A stretch of DNA of 32,635 nucleotides from assembly GCA_005889535.1 (NCBI GenBank), contig VBHC01000132.1, forward strand, positions 1 through 32,635, given 5' to 3'. This document shows, piece by piece, positions 1-8,218 of this stretch (its first letter is position 1; every line of letters begins with the position of its first letter). Under the pieces are notes generated by a model. That model was not told the DNA's origin. It saw only the letters and a program-made list of their open reading frames with translations, and did no database searches. The translations under genes and the position numbers were made by a program. This DNA is from Chloroflexota bacterium (GTDB lineage Bacteria; Chloroflexota; Dormibacteria; CF-121).

Positions 1-1515
1 GCCGGCGACCACCAGTTCGACGGCGTGGTCGGTGACCCCTCGGCAACGACGATTCAGGCCCGGGTCGAGGAGATCGATCGACAGCTTGCAACGCTGGAAC
101 GGCTGGACGGGCTCAGCCCGGACCACGATGTGGACCGGCAGGGCCTGCTGGTCCAGCTGAAGACTTCGCGGCTCGAACTCACCGAGCTACGGCGGCCTTT
201 TAACGAGCCGATGTTCTACGCCGGCTTTGACAGCGAGCTGGACGTCAGCTCGTATCTCAAGCGGCCCTACGCTCCCATCGGCGAGCGGTTGGCCGCGTTG
301 CGGCGACACCTGGCCGGCTATTCCGGTTACCTCGAGGCCGCCCGCGACAACCTGGAGCCCTCGCTGCCCCGGCCGAACCTCGAGATCGCGATCGAGGCAG
401 CCGCTGGCCAGGCCGACTATCTCGACGGTGAGGCCCGTACAGCCGCGGCCGGCGACGCCGACACCATCCGCGCGATCGACGAGGCTGTGATGGAGACTCG
501 GGCACTGGTCGACTTCCTCACGGGACGGCAGCGTGAAGCCCACGACCATTTCGCGCTGGGCGAGGACCGATTTTTGCGCCTGCTGCAAACTCGCGAGATG
601 GTCCCGTTGAACGTGGCCGACCTCGAACGCCTGGTTCGGGCCGACATCGAGCGCAACATGACGGCGGCGGAAAGCGCGGCTGATGCCATCAGCCCGGGAC
701 GCGGCGTTCGTGCCGCGCTCCATGACCTGGAGGACCATCATCCAACAACTGAGAGCCTCATCGATGACGTGCAGGCGACGCTGGAGGGATTGCGCAGCTT
801 CATCCTGGAGCGCGACCTGGTCTCGATCCCATCGGAGACACGCTGCCTGGTCCGCCCAACCCCCTCGTACGCGTCGTACATCAGCGCCGCCATGGACAGC
901 GCCGGGCCGCTCGAGACGGTCGCCACCGAAAGCTACTACTACGTCACGGTGCCCGCCGCCGACTGGAGCGAGTCAAGCCGCGAGCAGTGGCTCCGCCACC
1001 TCAATTACGCCATGCTCGAAAACGTTTCGATTCATGAGGCATACCCCGGTCACTTCGTGCAATCCCTGCACGAGCGGCGAGTCGGGTCGCGGACGCGTCA
1101 GTTGTTCTGGTCTTATGCAACCGTCGAAGGCTTTGCGCATTACGTCGAGGAGATGATGCTGGAGGCCGGCTACTCGACCGATCCCAAACTGCAGCTGACT
1201 CAGCGCAGCGACGCCCTGTTGCGCGATTGCCGGTTCCTCGCTGCCATCGGCCTCCACTGCCAGGCGATGCCGATGCCCGAGGCAATTCGACTGTTCATGT
1301 CCGTGGGTTTTCTATCGGAGCTTCCGGCTCAGCGCGAGGCGATGCGCGGTGCCTGGGATCCGCTGTACCTGAGCTATACCCTCGGCAAGCTGCTCATCCT
1401 CGAGTTGCGCCAGGAGCGGGAAGGCCGCCCAGGCTACTCCGCTAAGCGCTTCCACGACGCCTTTCTCGGCTGCGGTTATCTCCCTGTTCCCCTTATTCGG
1501 CAGCTGATCAACTAG
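1..1515 (+). CDS. DUF885 family metallopeptidase-like protein, 5' end outside window
   Basis: The frame is open from base 1 and reads AGDHQFDG before the first possible start (GTG at 25). DUF885 proteins carry a GDH-type motif near their N-terminus, so the true start lies left of the window. The visible part is about 504 residues and ends in TAG. Helical N-terminal segments are followed by the family signature HEAYPGHF at about residue 338 (counted from 25), a HExxH-like zinc motif. EGFAHYVEEM about 30 residues later supplies the second Glu ligand region. The DUF885 family is assumed to be a zinc carboxypeptidase or aminopeptidase; the substrate is unknown. No signal peptide can be judged. 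It is followed after 34 bases by the DedA-RDD gene on the same strand, with AGAGGGAG between them. Confidence 0.85.
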   Translation, partial: AGDHQFDGVVGDPSATTIQARVEEIDRQLATLERLDGLSPDHDVDRQGLLVQLKTSRLELTELRRPFNEPMFYAGFDSELDVSSYLKRPYAPIGERLAALRRHLAGYSGYLEAARDNLEPSLPRPNLEIAIEAAAGQADYLDGEARTAAAGDADTIRAIDEAVMETRALVDFLTGRQREAHDHFALGEDRFLRLLQTREMVPLNVADLERLVRADIERNMTAAESAADAISPGRGVRAALHDLEDHHPTTESLIDDVQATLEGLRSFILERDLVSIPSETRCLVRPTPSYASYISAAMDSAGPLETVATESYYYVTVPAADWSESSREQWLRHLNYAMLENVSIHEAYPGHFVQSLHERRVGSRTRQLFWSYATVEGFAHYVEEMMLEAGYSTDPKLQLTQRSDALLRDCRFLAAIGLHCQAMPMPEAIRLFMSVGFLSELPAQREAMRGAWDPLYLSYTLGKLLILELRQEREGRPGYSAKRFHDAFLGCGYLPVPLIRQLIN

Positions 1516-1549
1516 CCACCGGTCGTCGCAACCTAAGAGGGAGCGCTTG

Positions 1550-2650
1550 ATGAACCCGATCAGCTCGATCTCAAACCTGAGCGGTGACCTCCTGATTGGC
1601 GTCATCGCGGGACTGGTCTTCATCGAGGAGAGCGGAGTGCCGGTTCCGTTCGCGCCGGGCGACCTCTTGTTGATGATCGCCGGCATTGCCATCGCCAGCG
1701 GCACAGTGGAACCGGTGCCGATGGTCGCGGCTCTGCTGCTGGCGACGGTGATCGGAGCCATGATTGGCCGCGAAATCTTCGCCACCGTCGGGCAGCCCGC
1801 CGTGATGAGGGTTGCTGATGCGTTGCGCTTTCGGCCGGCACTGGAACGCGCGATCCATTTGCTGCGGAGAGGTGGCCCACCGGCCGTCTTCGCCGGTCGT
1901 CTGATCCCCGGTCTACGGATTCACACCACCCAGGCGGCCGGCATCAGCAACATGCCTCGCCTGAGGTTCGCGGCCGGGCTGATCCCCTCGGTGCTGGTCT
2001 ACATCGCGTTCTTTGTCGGCCTGGGGGCAGTGGTCGGCCAGCCGGCGGTCCGGCTATTTCACCGCGCCGAGCACCGGTTCTTTGTCATCGCGGTCACGAC
2101 GCTGGCAACCCTGGCGGTGGTGCTGTCCATCCGCTGGCTGGCGCGTCGCGGGGCGCTGACCGCGCTGGAGCCGCTCGTCCTGGCGGTGCGGCGGAACCTG
2201 GCGGACTCGATTGAAGCCCGGCTCTTTCGTCACCGCGACGACCCCAGCTGGCGGGAATATCCGCTGATCCGCCGCCTGTGGGCCGCCCTTCTCGACCTGG
2301 CTCTCGCGTTCGGGATCACGGTGCTGATTCTGACTGCCGTGTCCGGGCTCGAGACGACGGAGGTGGTGCTCGACCCGCAGGGCCTCCTGCTCCTCGCCGG
2401 CGTGGCCGTTTTGTATCGGGTGCCCTCTGAGGCGCGAACCGGCCAGACCCTCGGCAAGCTCCTCATGGGTATTTCGGTCTACGGGCCCACGGGCGGGGTT
2501 CCCGACTGGTGGCGCGCGGCCCTGCGAAATCTGGTTGGCGTGCTCGTCTTCCTCTGGCCCATCGACGCGGTCTTACTGCTGCGCCACGGCCGCCGGCAGC
2601 GGCTCGGGGATCTCCTGGTCGGGGCAACGGTGCGGCGGGTCTCGACCTGA
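1550..2650 (+). CDS. DedA family (SNARE-associated) membrane protein fused to C-terminal RDD domain
   Basis: Residues 1-200 are DedA-like: an early FIEESGVPVP motif, then a PAVFAGRLIPGLR motif (about 110-122) with the conserved GR..PG. DedA proteins are multipass inner-membrane proteins linked to lipid scrambling, undecaprenyl-phosphate recycling and membrane energetics. Residues about 225-366 form an RDD domain with WREYPLIRRLWAALLDL, a TLGKLLMG motif and WPIDAVLLL. RDD is a membrane domain of uncertain function. The fused arrangement is visible as one continuous frame. I chose ATG 1550 over TTG 1547 because AGAGGGAG sits 5-8 bases upstream. The stop overlaps the likely CTG start of the next gene, suggesting translational coupling. 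Confidence 0.85.
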   Translation: MNPISSISNLSGDLLIGVIAGLVFIEESGVPVPFAPGDLLLMIAGIAIASGTVEPVPMVAALLLATVIGAMIGREIFATVGQPAVMRVADALRFRPALERAIHLLRRGGPPAVFAGRLIPGLRIHTTQAAGISNMPRLRFAAGLIPSVLVYIAFFVGLGAVVGQPAVRLFHRAEHRFFVIAVTTLATLAVVLSIRWLARRGALTALEPLVLAVRRNLADSIEARLFRHRDDPSWREYPLIRRLWAALLDLALAFGITVLILTAVSGLETTEVVLDPQGLLLLAGVAVLYRVPSEARTGQTLGKLLMGISVYGPTGGVPDWWRAALRNLVGVLVFLWPIDAVLLLRHGRRQRLGDLLVGATVRRVST

Positions 2651-3483
2651 CCGCTGTTCTGCTGGCGCTCGCGGCCAGCCTGAGCTGGGGCGTCGGCGAC
2701 TTCATCGGCGGCTTCAAGACCCGACGCCTGGGTACCTTCACGGTGCTGTTCGTCTCCCAGCCACCGACGCTGGTCCTCATCGCGGCGGTTGCGATCGTGC
2801 GCGGGGTCCCGTTGCGCCCCGGTCCGTGGATCGTCGCCGGAGTGCTCGCCGGCTTGATCGGTTTGATCGGATTGGCGGCGGTCTACCGGGGAATGGCGAT
2901 TGGCGTGGTGAGCGTGGTCTCGACGATTGCCGCCACCGGACCGGTCGTTCCGGTGCTCGTCGGGCTGGCGCTGGGAGAGCGGCCGGGCGGCCTTCAGCTC
3001 GCCGGCATGGCGCTGGCGCTGGGTGGCGTTGCGCTGCTGGCATTCGATCGCCGCCCCGCACAACCCGGGCGGCGGCTCGTCCCCGGCGCCGGTCTGGCGC
3101 TGCTCGCCGCGCTCGCGTTCGGAATCTTCCTGGTGGCGATTCGCTTTGCCAGCCGGCCCGACGCGGTCTGGGGAGTTCTGGCGACCCGGGCCGGAAGCGT
3201 TTCCGCGTTGCTGCTCCTCGGGCTCTGGTTCCGATCGCGCGTCAAGCTCCGTCGCCCCGATCTGCCGGCGCTCTTCGCCGTCGGCGTGCTGGACGTGGGG
3301 GCCGACGTCTTCTTCGCGTTTGCGACCACCATCGGCCTGTTGAGCGTCGTCTCGATCCTTTCGTCGCTGTATCCGGTCGCCACCGTCGTGCTGGCGCGGA
3401 TCGTGTTGGACGAGCGCATGGCGCGCCTGCAGAAGCTCGGAATCGGGCTGGCCTTCGCCGGCGTGGTGCTGATCAGCCTTTGA
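2647..3483 (+). CDS. EamA/DMT-family transporter, probable CTG start
   Basis: About 278 residues with roughly ten hydrophobic helices and two EamA repeats. The first begins LALAASLSWGVGDFIGG; the second begins near LLAALAFGIFLVAIRF, and the C-terminus has YPVATVVLARIVLDE, typical of drug/metabolite exporters. The substrate cannot be predicted. The open frame extends upstream to GTG 2509, but that stretch is arginine/proline-rich, not hydrophobic, and is a shadow of the RDD domain. No ATG, GTG or TTG lies between 2509 and the first helix. CTG at 2647, overlapping the DedA TGA as CTGA, gives the normal family length, so I prefer it. It converges with the PLP-enzyme gene and overlaps its stop by 11 bases. 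Confidence 0.78.
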   Translation: MTAVLLALAASLSWGVGDFIGGFKTRRLGTFTVLFVSQPPTLVLIAAVAIVRGVPLRPGPWIVAGVLAGLIGLIGLAAVYRGMAIGVVSVVSTIAATGPVVPVLVGLALGERPGGLQLAGMALALGGVALLAFDRRPAQPGRRLVPGAGLALLAALAFGIFLVAIRFASRPDAVWGVLATRAGSVSALLLLGLWFRSRVKLRRPDLPALFAVGVLDVGADVFFAFATTIGLLSVVSILSSLYPVATVVLARIVLDERMARLQKLGIGLAFAGVVLISL

Positions 3484-4720
3484 AGCCGGCCAGCACCTCG
3501 AGGACGAGGTCGACCTCGCTCGCGGTGTTGTAGTGGGCCAGGCCGATCCGGAGCGTGCCGCCGCGATCCTTAAGACCCAGCCGGGCGATCAGCTCGGTTG
3601 CGTAGTGGTCACCGTGCCAGGTGAAGATGTTATGGCCGGCCAGCCAGCGAGCCAGCGCCTCGGGCCGGTGCGGCGGCCAGATGAGGGAGACGGTCGGGGC
3701 CCGCCGATGGAGCTGGTCGGGTGCGGTGATCCCGTAAATCTGGATTCCGCGAATCTGTCCAAGGCCGGCAATCAGGCGCGCCGCCAGCGCCTGCTCGTGC
3801 GGCTGGATTCGTGCCATGGCCGCCTCGAACGCCTCTCGCCGGACGACCTTCGACCCACCGAGGTCGGCGAGGTACTCGTAGGCACCTAGCAGGCCGGCCA
3901 GGCCCTCGTGGTTCTGGGTGCCGGTCTCCCAGCGGCCGGGCAACTCGTCACTGGCCGGTCGAACTTTATAGGGCCGAAGCCGCTGGAGTAGCTCGCGACG
4001 TCCGTAGAGGATACCGAGGTGCGGACCGTAGAACTTGTAGCTGGAGCAGACGAGGAAGTCGCAATCGATCGACTGCACGTCGATCGGTCCGTGCGGTCCG
4101 TAGTGGACCGCGTCAACCCACACCCAGGCACCGACCGCATGAGCGGCGCGCGAGACAGCCTGAAGATCCGGGATCGTCCCGACCGCGTTGGATGCATGGG
4201 TTATGGCGACCAGGCGCGTCCGAGCCGTCAGCTGCCGTACCAGGTCATCGAGATCGAGTGTGCAGTCGGGTGTCGTGATGTCGGCGAAGCGGACGATGAC
4301 TCCCTGCTCCTGGAGCGCCAGCCAGGGTGAGACATTGCCGTCGTGTTCGAGGCGGGTGACCACGATCTCGTCGCCCGGCCGCAGCTCCCGCGCGATGGCA
4401 CGGCTGAGGGCAAACGTCAGTGTGGTCATGTTCGGCCCGAAGACGATCTCGTCTGGCGACGCGGCGTTGACGAACGCCGCAGCAGCGGCGCGCACCTCGA
4501 GAAGCAGCGCGTCCGAGCGCTCACTGGTGCTGAAGACCCCGCCGTGGTTGGCGTTCATCGTCTGCCAGTAGGAAGCCGTTCGATCGATGACCCGTTGCGG
4601 GACCTGGGTGCCGGCCGGATTGTCCAGGTAGACTACCGGCCGGCCATCGATCTCGAGCGCGAGCGCGGGAAAATGCCGCCGGACCGACTGCAGGTCGAGG
4701 TCGATCGTCGCCGGAATCAC
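3473..4720 (-). CDS. Cysteine desulfurase-like class V aminotransferase (SufS/CsdB-type superfamily)
   Basis: 415-residue fold-type I PLP enzyme. Visible motifs: YLDNPAGTQVPQRVID near residue 30, NANHGGVFSTS (about 55-65), THASNAVGTI, the PLP-aspartate segment VWVDAVHYGPHG, and CSSYKFYGPH with the Schiff-base lysine at about 229. The pattern matches the VC1184-type 'cysteine desulfurase-like' subfamily rather than housekeeping IscS. I see no obvious Cys in the usual mobile catalytic loop, so the desulfurase activity is uncertain. Relatives include selenocysteine lyases, notable because this window encodes selenoprotein candidates, but that link is only inference. The start is GTG 4720, overlapping the GerW-like gene's TGA by 4 bases. 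A longer upstream frame is a shadow of that gene. Confidence 0.82.
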   Translation of the reverse strand: MIPATIDLDLQSVRRHFPALALEIDGRPVVYLDNPAGTQVPQRVIDRTASYWQTMNANHGGVFSTSERSDALLLEVRAAAAAFVNAASPDEIVFGPNMTTLTFALSRAIARELRPGDEIVVTRLEHDGNVSPWLALQEQGVIVRFADITTPDCTLDLDDLVRQLTARTRLVAITHASNAVGTIPDLQAVSRAAHAVGAWVWVDAVHYGPHGPIDVQSIDCDFLVCSSYKFYGPHLGILYGRRELLQRLRPYKVRPASDELPGRWETGTQNHEGLAGLLGAYEYLADLGGSKVVRREAFEAAMARIQPHEQALAARLIAGLGQIRGIQIYGITAPDQLHRRAPTVSLIWPPHRPEALARWLAGHNIFTWHGDHYATELIARLGLKDRGGTLRIGLAHYNTASEVDLVLEVLAGFKG

Positions 4721-5055
4721 GCCTGCCGTTTCGCCCGGGCCTTGATCGCCGCCCGCAACGTGAGCAGGGCCACGATGGCCACCACCTGGCCCATCAGGAT
4801 CACCCGGTTCAAATCCAGGGACGGTTGCCAGCTGACGTCGCCAGCCTTGATCACAAACGCGCCGACCGGGCGTGACGAGACCCCAAAGCCGACACCGCCG
4901 GCCTGCGGCTCCTGCTGATCGCCCCCGCCCCCGGCGCCCCCGGAGATTTTGGCGGCAGGGATGATCGTGATCCCATCCTTCTCGTAGGGCGTGCCGAAAA
5001 CCTCGCTCGCCCACATCGCCGCCTTCGTTTCATTGACGACATCCATCGCGCGCAT
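4717..5055 (-). CDS. GerW/YtfJ-family sporulation-type protein
   Basis: 112 residues. The N-terminal helix (ETKAAMWASEVFGTP) is followed by DGITIIPAAKISGGAGGGG, a Gly-rich stretch and FGVSSRPVGAFVIKAGDV. This is the order of GerW/YtfJ proteins: IIP..K-S-G, then a Gly-rich segment, then a PVAF-like strand. The C-terminus has one hydrophobic helix (ILMGQVVAIVALLTL) and a basic tail, suggesting membrane association. YtfJ/GerW affects spore germination in Bacillus, but homologues also occur in non-spore-formers, so the role here is unknown. ATG 5055 is supported by AGGAGG about 8 bases upstream. It overlaps the following PLP-enzyme start by 4 bases. Confidence 0.8.
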   Translation of the reverse strand: MRAMDVVNETKAAMWASEVFGTPYEKDGITIIPAAKISGGAGGGGDQQEPQAGGVGFGVSSRPVGAFVIKAGDVSWQPSLDLNRVILMGQVVAIVALLTLRAAIKARAKRQA

Positions 5056-5096
5056 GGTCAGCCCTCCTGAGAACCGCGGTTGTCTGTCCCGAGAGT

Positions 5097-5642
5097 CTAA
5101 TGGGCTGTTGTTTGCCAGCGCCCGAAGGCGAGCCGGGCCAGGCTGACGATCGCGATGAAGGCGATGACGCCGGCGGCCGGCGCCAGCACCAGTGGGCGGG
5201 CGAAGTCCGACCCGGCCAGGAGGGCATGCAGCGCGAACAGGCCAAACATCACGTAGGACAGCCGGTGCAGCCAGCGCCAGGCGACCGGATCGAGGTGGCG
5301 GCGCAGGTAACTGGTGACACCGACAATCAACAGCAGGTCGAAGCCGATGGTGCCCAGCCCGACCGGCAGGGCGGCGTACGGGACGCGAAAGGGGATGACC
5401 AGGTCCAGGGGGCCGACTCGTGCCACGCTGTCCATCGTCATCGTCAGCACGTGAAGCAGAACAAATGGCACCCAGCAGATGGTGAGAAAACGGTGCAGGT
5501 TGGAAAGCTCGCGATTGCGCACCGCCCCTTCGAACATCGCGCTTCGCAGCGCTTGGCCCGTGACCAGGGCGGCAGCCAGGGTAAAGAAGGCGGTCAGGGC
5601 TGCCACCCGCGACGATAGCCAGAGCAGTTGGTCGAGCGTCAC
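5097..5642 (-). CDS. Ferric-reductase-like / MsrQ-like haem-binding membrane protein
   Basis: 181 residues with about five to six membrane helices. Two helices carry paired histidines 13-14 residues apart (LHRFLT...LLHVL and LHRLSYV...ALHALL), the bis-histidine pattern of the ferric-reductase/YedZ-MsrQ fold that binds b haem across the membrane. The start is GTG 5642, overlapping the ApbE TGA as GTGA. An alternative start upstream lies in the shadow of ApbE. It sits directly after a flavin transferase and in the same operon as a sulfite-oxidase-type molybdoenzyme. By analogy with MsrPQ I infer that it passes quinol electrons to a partner, but no flavin or ferredoxin domain is attached. Confidence 0.8.
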   Translation of the reverse strand: MTLDQLLWLSSRVAALTAFFTLAAALVTGQALRSAMFEGAVRNRELSNLHRFLTICWVPFVLLHVLTMTMDSVARVGPLDLVIPFRVPYAALPVGLGTIGFDLLLIVGVTSYLRRHLDPVAWRWLHRLSYVMFGLFALHALLAGSDFARPLVLAPAAGVIAFIAIVSLARLAFGRWQTTAH

Positions 5643-6505
5643 GCCGCGGCGGGCAGCATGCCATCTCCGGCGGTGATCGCAGGCACGAGCGCGTAGTGCA
5701 CGCCGCGCGCTTCCAGGAAGGCGATCCCCGCAGCGGCACCCATGAGCATGGCGCACTTGGCATAAACCTCACCGCGCAGGGCGCTATCGGTCACAACCGA
5801 GATCTCGGCCAGGTCGGTCTTCGCCGGCAGGCCGGTGCGCGGATCGATGAGGTGATGCATGGAGTGGCCCCAGCGCCGGCGGGTGATGCCGCTGGTGCAG
5901 ACCGCCCCGTCCCGCAGCGCGACAGCCGATTGGTCGCAGAGCCCGATGTGCCAGCCGTCGCCTTCGGGCCCGGCACCGCGGACGCGGAGGTCGCCGCCCA
6001 GGTTGCAGACCGCATCTTCACCGAGCTCATCAATAAGGATGTCGGCCAACGCCCCCTTGACGATTCCGCCAAGGTCGAGCGCGGCCGCCGGAGCCAGCGC
6101 CGCCGAGCGCGTCGCCTGATCCAGGATCAGCACGTCTGGCAGGCGTGGCAGCGGCATCGAGTTGACGACCCCCGGCTCCGTCAACCCCTGGCGGAATGGG
6201 CGGTCATAGCCGGCGGCGAGGAGCGCGGGCAGCACGGCGGCGTTGACCAGGCCATCACTCTCCCCATAGGCCCAGAGCGCGGCTTCGAGCATGGCAAACA
6301 GCTCCGGGCTCACTGGAACATACCGGCCGCCGCCGGCATTCAGTCCCGCCAGCTCGCTGTCGGGCAGGAAGCGGGTAAAGCGCGCCTCGGCGTCACGCAC
6401 CCATTGCTCGCAGCGTTCAAGAGCCGCCTGTCCGCTGCCGAGACTGAGCAACTCGCAGGTCGAGCCGAGGGCGTCGAAGTGCCGGGTCTGCAGCTCACGA
6501 GACAT
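5639..6505 (-). CDS. apbE: FAD:protein FMN transferase (ApbE family)
   Basis: 288 residues. ApbE transfers FMN from FAD onto Thr/Ser of target flavoproteins. Family motifs seen are ARFTRFLPDSELAGLN, the ALDLGGIVKGALAD block that binds FAD, CNLGGDLRVRG (NxGGD), and SGITRRRW followed by HHLIDPRTGLPA with the usual Asp-Pro-Thr/Arg-G. There is no signal peptide or lipobox, so it may act in the cytoplasm. ATG 6505 gives a standard N-terminus; the longer frame upstream is the shadow of the small peptide gene, which it overlaps by 11 bases. No D-x-x-S/T-G-A/S-T flavinylation site was found in the neighbouring genes, so its target is elsewhere or unconventional. Confidence 0.9.
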   Translation of the reverse strand: MSRELQTRHFDALGSTCELLSLGSGQAALERCEQWVRDAEARFTRFLPDSELAGLNAGGGRYVPVSPELFAMLEAALWAYGESDGLVNAAVLPALLAAGYDRPFRQGLTEPGVVNSMPLPRLPDVLILDQATRSAALAPAAALDLGGIVKGALADILIDELGEDAVCNLGGDLRVRGAGPEGDGWHIGLCDQSAVALRDGAVCTSGITRRRWGHSMHHLIDPRTGLPAKTDLAEISVVTDSALRGEVYAKCAMLMGAAAGIAFLEARGVHYALVPAITAGDGMLPAAA

Positions 6506-6668
6506 GGCTCTCACTCTGCACCGGGGAATCGCTCGGCAACACCGTGACCGCCGGGTGGAGCGGCGCCCGGTCAGGCTTGGGCGACGTGGCGACGACGCCA
6601 CTAAAGAGCAGGGCCAGCAACAGCGTGCCCAGCATTGACGCCCACCTCAGCGTCGCGTTCGAGGACAT
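6495..6668 (-). CDS. Small membrane-anchored or secreted peptide (57 aa)
   Basis: A short reading frame with ATG at 6668 preceded by a purine-rich GGGAGAGGAAG ribosome site. It encodes a hydrophobic helix (MLGTLLLALLFSGVVA, residues about 12-27) followed by a Pro/Ser-rich tail of about 30 residues. Its 3' end overlaps the apbE start by 11 bases, so it is the likely promoter-proximal gene of the apbE operon and may couple translation into apbE. It has no recognised domain and no flavinylation motif. Function unknown. Confidence 0.55.
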   Translation of the reverse strand: MSSNATLRWASMLGTLLLALLFSGVVATSPKPDRAPLHPAVTVLPSDSPVQSESHVS

Positions 6669-6736
6669 CTTCCTCTCCCTGACGGTACAACGCGACTTTT
6701 GCATCCTTTCCGGCGAGCTCCAACCTTACGGTAGAG

Positions 6737-6778
6737 GCCGCTTACGATACGTTGCCTGACGTATCCCTGAGAAGCGGC
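6737..6778. promoter_or_regulatory. Nested inverted repeats upstream of the apbE operon
   Basis: Outer arms gccgctt (6737-6743) and aagcggc (6772-6778) are perfect complements. Inside them, gatacgt (6746-6752) and acgtatc (6759-6765) form a second perfect stem with a 6-base loop. The element lies between the molybdoenzyme stop (6787) and the small peptide start (6668). No T-run follows on either strand, so an operator or structured leader is more likely than an intrinsic terminator. Confidence 0.5.
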
Positions 6779-6786
6779 TGAGAGCG

Positions 6787-8214
6787 CTAGGCGACGGTGA
6801 TCGTGATCGTGTGATAGCCGTCCGCCCCGTTCGGCAGCGTTGACGTTGGTGCCGAAGGTTGTAAGGTTCCCCCGCCGTCCCGGGCCCGCACCCTGATGCG
6901 GTACTGGCCGGCGGACAGGGCCGGCGTCAGCTCCCAGAATCGCCAGGCATAAGCGGAAAACTCCGGTTGCAGCTCGGCCGCCTGCCAGCTTCGGCCATCA
7001 TCCCAGCTGAGGTCGACGCCGCTGATCCGGCGAGCGCCGGCGAAGGCGATACCGCCGATGGCAACCCCCCCGGCCGCCAGCGCGGCGCCGTCGAACGGTC
7101 GATCGATTCGCGACATCGTCTTGACGATCGCGCGCTCATCCCAGCCATTGTTTTCCCAGTACCCAGGTTGGTCGGTCGCGGAGAAGCGGATGCGGGTGAC
7201 CCATTTCGGTTGCTTCATGCCGTAATGGCCGGGAAAGATGAAGCGCGCCGGAAAGCCGTGCGGGGCCGTGAGCGGAGCTCCGTTGAGGTGGGTGGCCAGC
7301 CGGTGGTCCGGCGTGAGCTCGGCTAACGGAAAACTCTCTGTGTAGCCATCGGCGCTTTCCATCAACATCCAGGCCGCGTCGGATGGCACGGTCGTCAGCG
7401 CCAGGATGTCGCTCACCCGCGGCCCCTTCCAGATCCCATTGCTGATCAAGGTTCCCCCGACCTCGTTGCTGATGCATTCCAGGGTCAGCTCGAGCTGATC
7501 GGAGGGCAGCTTGAGCAACTCGTCGTAGCTAAGCGCCCGGGTTGGCAGGTTGAGGCGCCAGGTGGACGCGTCAACGAGAGGGTCGCCGCCAAGATTTTTC
7601 GAGACAACGTAGAAATCGCCCACGTTGGTGATCTCGCTGTCGGCCCGGTTCCCCTCCTTCATCGCGAGCGCGGTCACAAACCGGCGGACGTTCGCGTAGC
7701 CAACCCCGAGCAAGGCGATGGCCACGCCCCCATAAAAGAGGTTGCGGAGCAAGACCCGACGGTCTTCGTTGACGGCCACGGGTGCCATCAGCTGGCTGAG
7801 CACCGTGTCCACCAGCGGGACCATGCCGGCCAGCACGACCACCTCGACGATGATGCCCAGCACGGAGTCGCCGGGCGAGAGCGCGATGATGGCAACCAAT
7901 GTGGCGACCACTGCCACCAGCGTGGTCAGCGCCACCACGGTCCAGCGCGGCCACAGGCGCCCGAGCAGGGCAGCGGCGGCGCCGTAGGCCGCGATGATCA
8001 CGATGGTTGCGCCCATCAGCAGGAGCGGCCTGGCCAGGATCCCGAGCGCCTTGAGCAAATCCGCGAACGCCGACAGTGGGAGGACCTTGAGCAACACGTA
8101 GCCCGCTTGTTCGGGAGCGAGCGGTACGTTGACGATCGCGTGGGCCAGGTAGTCCACGCCCAGCGCGAGCGTCCCCGCGCAGAGCCCGGTGATCAGCGGG
8201 CGATGGCGGCTCAA
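6787..8214 (-). CDS. Membrane-anchored sulfite-oxidase-type molybdopterin oxidoreductase
   Basis: About 475 residues. The first ~190 carry roughly five membrane helices. A molybdopterin domain follows with LECISNEVGG (the Cys is the expected Mo ligand), GIWKGPRVSDIL, SADGYTESFPL, HLNGAPLTAPHGFPAR, FPGHYGMKQPKWV and GYWENNGWDERA. The last ~100 residues look like the Mo-cofactor dimerisation domain (GVDLSWDDGRSWQAAEL). Such proteins catalyse two-electron oxotransfer; the substrate is unknown. The start is uncertain: TTG 8214 lies 4 bases after the end of the upstream small gene, while the longer frame (to 8277) runs through that gene out of frame. Co-location with a bis-haem membrane protein resembles an MsrPQ-like electron path. 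Confidence 0.85.
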   Translation of the reverse strand: MSRHRPLITGLCAGTLALGVDYLAHAIVNVPLAPEQAGYVLLKVLPLSAFADLLKALGILARPLLLMGATIVIIAAYGAAAALLGRLWPRWTVVALTTLVAVVATLVAIIALSPGDSVLGIIVEVVVLAGMVPLVDTVLSQLMAPVAVNEDRRVLLRNLFYGGVAIALLGVGYANVRRFVTALAMKEGNRADSEITNVGDFYVVSKNLGGDPLVDASTWRLNLPTRALSYDELLKLPSDQLELTLECISNEVGGTLISNGIWKGPRVSDILALTTVPSDAAWMLMESADGYTESFPLAELTPDHRLATHLNGAPLTAPHGFPARFIFPGHYGMKQPKWVTRIRFSATDQPGYWENNGWDERAIVKTMSRIDRPFDGAALAAGGVAIGGIAFAGARRISGVDLSWDDGRSWQAAELQPEFSAYAWRFWELTPALSAGQYRIRVRARDGGGTLQPSAPTSTLPNGADGYHTITITVA

Positions 8215-8218
8215 TCGA

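Noticed and set aside
4717-5014. N-terminal extension of the class V PLP enzyme
   Set aside because: The extension is the GerW-like gene in a different frame; GTG 4720 with a GTGA overlap fits better.
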